From positions 1 through 64,000 of the forward strand of contig DCJS01000029.1 of the NCBI GenBank assembly GCA_002319955.1: a DNA stretch of 64,000 bases, written 5' to 3'. Positions 62,108 through 64,000 of the stretch are shown piece by piece (the first letter of the stretch is position 1; each line of letters starts with the position of its first letter). The stretch comes from Flavobacteriales bacterium UBA1694. GTDB lineage: Bacteria > Bacteroidota > Bacteroidia > Flavobacteriales > Weeksellaceae. The notes beneath the pieces were generated by a model. The model was given only the letters and a program-made list of their open reading frames with translations. It was not told the DNA's origin and searched no databases. Both the position numbers and the translations under genes were made by a program.

Positions 62108-62830
62108 TTACTCGCCGGTGGGTAAATTAAGCGGTTTAGTGCTCTGGGTAATGAGCGATGGGTTTTCTAGAGTGAAGTTCTTTGAACTAAGAAGCTCTGT
62201 GAGGAGCATTTGCATTTGCTCCTTGGCCGCCTGAGGCAAATGCGACGCCTTTGCCGCCTCGATAACCTGGGCTTTGCTGTTTTTTTGAATATTAGCGAGG
62301 TCCTCGCGGCTAAAGAGATTGAAAAGCTGCTCCTCAATATTGTAGTACTTGTATTCTGTTTCGGTGGAAAGAATCTCTGGCTCCGGAAACTCTAAAAGCG
62401 TTACCGTGCGAGACTCGGGGTTAATCTCCCATTTTAATTTTTCAAAATCGTAACCCACCAGTATCTTGGCCTCGACAATGACTAAGGCCTTCTTCCTTGT
62501 GGGAATGAAATTCAAAAGTTTTTTAGTTTCTTCGTAATTATAGATCTCACTAAAATGGCCTTCGGCCGACACGATCTTAAAAACCTTTTTTAGACTCTGG
62601 GCGATGGTATGCGAACTTTCCCTCACCACAGGTGGCTGTGATTTTAAACGTCCAACAAGGAGATACGTAAGTGCCGCTCCTAAACCTAGGCCCATAATCA
62701 GCATCACTAGAACCATTAGACCACCCTGCGCGGTGCTGGTTGTGGCAAGCTGGTAGAAAAGAGCGCCCACTAAAAGAACCCCGAGTAGCCCCGCAATAAT
62801 TAGAAGTGTTTTATACTTTTTTGGAATCAT
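62108..62830 (-). CDS. DUF4230 membrane-anchored protein
   Basis: A 240-residue protein with two N-terminal hydrophobic segments (about 8-26 and 37-60) and a soluble domain that fits DUF4230 (FKIVSAEGHFSEIYNYEETK, KALVIVEAKILVGYDFEKLK). Function unknown; the family is widespread in Bacteroidota and other phyla. It lies 68 bases downstream of the LuxE-like gene on the same strand, so it may be in the same operon. The gap contains no exact -7 box. Confidence 0.8.
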   Translation of the reverse strand: MIPKKYKTLLIIAGLLGVLLVGALFYQLATTSTAQGGLMVLVMLIMGLGLGAALTYLLVGRLKSQPPVVRESSHTIAQSLKKVFKIVSAEGHFSEIYNYEETKKLLNFIPTRKKALVIVEAKILVGYDFEKLKWEINPESRTVTLLEFPEPEILSTETEYKYYNIEEQLFNLFSREDLANIQKNSKAQVIEAAKASHLPQAAKEQMQMLLTELLSSKNFTLENPSLITQSTKPLNLPTGE

Positions 62831-62898
62831 AAGTTTTAAACTTTAAGGTGCACAGGTTTTGGAGTAGCGCTGCAAATTTCATGCAATTTTTTTGTTCT

Positions 62899-63873
62899 TT
62901 AAGATACTAAAAGGCTACAGCCTCGGATATCTGAGTGGTCGATGCGTCCTAAGACTTCAAAAGACGTCCCGTGAGACTTGCCTAAATCTTGCGTCGCAAT
63001 AAAAGCGCAGGAGTGACGGTTCGCTAAATCAATAATATTGAGAGCGCCATTCCTTTTCTGAGGCAAATACTGAAGTGGATCGTCTAGGCTTCGAACTAGA
63101 ACTTTCATCCAGGGCGGACACTCGTAGCGGTTCTGCCCTAATGAATAGGCCTGTGATAAAAGCTCACACATGGAATACTCCGAATAAATCGTTTCAATGC
63201 CAAACCCACTGATCAACTGTTCCAGAAGTTCCTCTTTGGTGATCTCCTCCTTACGGCCTTTCATGCCCCCTGTTTCAATGACTATTAAATTTTTTAGATC
63301 CATCGCACTGACCTTAGGCTGCGACTCCAAAAAATCAAGCAGGGCAAAGGAAACGCCAAAAAGCAGGACCTTCTGATCTTGGGTTTCTTTAAGGAGCTTA
63401 AATAAGGCCTCATGGTCATAAAGGAAATAGCCGTTGTGGGCTTTGTTTGAGCGTTTCATTAACGCATCCACCATATAAATTAAGGACGAGTGCGACTTTT
63501 CTAAATACGAGGGTAAGAGTCCAAGAATTATAAAGTCCTGCGCAGGGCCAATAAACAATTCAAACGCCTTAAAAAGGCTCTTTTCATAGAGCGCAAGACT
63601 TGCGACATAATGCTTTGAGCGCACCATCTGGGTGGTGCCAGAGCTTTCAAAATAACTAGCGCTGGAGAAATTCTGATCTAAAATCTGGTGGTTTTTAAAC
63701 GCCTCAATCGGAAGAAAAGGAATTTGCTCTAAGGCGTTAACTTCGAGAGGATTCACGTTTAAATAATCGACAAACCGCTTATAAACCGGGACGTTTTGGT
63801 ATTGGTACTTAAAGGTTTCTAAAGCCGCATTAAGGAATTCCTCTGGCCCGTCTATGTCAAAATAAGAGTCCAT
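62899..63873 (-). CDS. LuxE/PaaK-like acyl-adenylate-forming family protein
   Basis: A 324-residue protein with the LuxE acyl-protein synthetase fold: QIPFLPIEAFKNHQI and the serine/threonine-rich phosphate-binding loop YFESSGTTQMVRSKHY, then NLIVIETGGMKGRKEEITKE and SEYSMCELLSQAYS. LuxE activates fatty acids with ATP; Bacteroidota members are often next to an LpxH-type gene, as here (4-base gap). Substrate and pathway are unknown, though a cell-envelope lipid role is reasonable. Confidence 0.82.
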   Translation of the reverse strand: MDSYFDIDGPEEFLNAALETFKYQYQNVPVYKRFVDYLNVNPLEVNALEQIPFLPIEAFKNHQILDQNFSSASYFESSGTTQMVRSKHYVASLALYEKSLFKAFELFIGPAQDFIILGLLPSYLEKSHSSLIYMVDALMKRSNKAHNGYFLYDHEALFKLLKETQDQKVLLFGVSFALLDFLESQPKVSAMDLKNLIVIETGGMKGRKEEITKEELLEQLISGFGIETIYSEYSMCELLSQAYSLGQNRYECPPWMKVLVRSLDDPLQYLPQKRNGALNIIDLANRHSCAFIATQDLGKSHGTSFEVLGRIDHSDIRGCSLLVS

Positions 63874-63876
63874 GGG

Positions 63877-64000
63877 CTAGGCTTCAAACGTTTTTAATTC
63901 AAACTCCGTCTCAAATTCCCCGTAGGTGAAATACGAAATCCAGTCGCCTAAATTTATATAGAGTGAGCCGGAATTATCGAGCTCTAAGACCATCGGCAGG
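63877..64000 (-). CDS. UDP-2,3-diacylglucosamine diphosphatase-type protein, C-terminal end
   Basis: The window edge cuts this gene; only the last 40 residues are seen, ending NLGDWISYFTYGEFETEF followed by ELKTFEA and TAG at 63877-63879. This resembles the C-terminus of LpxH-like calcineurin-type hydrolases of Bacteroidota (a G-D/E-W-I-x-x-x-x-Y-A/G-x-F pattern). These cleave UDP-diacylglucosamine in lipid A synthesis. The adjacent LuxE-like gene is a usual neighbour. No metal-site residue lies in the visible part. Confidence 0.65.
   Translation of the reverse strand, partial: LPMVLELDNSGSLYINLGDWISYFTYGEFETEFELKTFEA

Overview
The window looks like a chromosomal segment of a flavobacterium (Bacteroidota, Flavobacteriales, probably a Chryseobacterium/Weeksellaceae-type relative; the rank is inference). 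Direct evidence is the recurring Bacteroidota -7 promoter box TAnnTTTG a short distance upstream of many genes on both strands, a SusC/SusD pair, several TonB-dependent or PF14905-type outer-membrane barrels, and many families largely restricted to this phylum (DUF6702, DUF3822, DUF4876, DUF6850, DUF4920, PASTA-RluD operon, LuxE-like next to an LpxH-like end). No rRNA, tRNA, CRISPR array, insertion sequence or phage gene was seen. Both ends cut through genes or gene remnants.

Layout. 1-1.4 kb: an AT-rich islet with an AbiEi-type antitoxin behind a palindrome-rich promoter, a broken AbiEii start and a decayed gene. 1.4-5.1 kb: a leftward FAD oxidoreductase / catalase-like / SemiSWEET operon divergent from a short-chain dehydrogenase. 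5.2-12.6 kb: a rightward five-gene cell-envelope operon (TonB receptor, DUF4876 lipoprotein, DUF6850 barrel, di-haem peroxidase, DUF4920), the best candidate here for an undescribed system. 12.6-19.5 kb: DUF1801, argS and a SusC/SusD pair. 19.6-26.2 kb: housekeeping (rnhB, yidC, pyrG, radA, AcpH-like). 26.2-33.8 kb: DUF6702, HupE/UreJ and M1 peptidase, a set that in my recollection is usually adjacent, here separated by an MFS transporter and by an AT-rich insert with a TonB-type barrel flanked by gene remnants.

33.8-48.4 kb: groES-groEL, an ABC exporter, truA face to face with a phosphoesterase, an Smr protein, DUF3822-rsmD, murI, and the hemW-rluD-PASTA operon divergent from ddl-coaD-TRIC, mixing RNA modification, peptidoglycan precursor supply and cofactor genes. 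48.5-57.1 kb: a TPR membrane protein, folA, a LemA-TPM-TPM operon, a KefG/KefB-like K+ efflux pair, a DUF2807 lipoprotein and an M3 peptidase. 57.3-64 kb: DUF4442, a DPP-IV type S9 peptidase, an ABC-F ATPase, DUF4230, a LuxE-like protein and the C-terminal end of an LpxH-type hydrolase.

Transcription units are well delimited: ten strong intrinsic terminator hairpins and about twenty TAnnTTTG boxes can be read directly. Several genes start at TTG or GTG. In several places an apparent longer reading frame begins at a TTG inside the TTTG promoter box, so the true start is the ATG 15-25 bases downstream.
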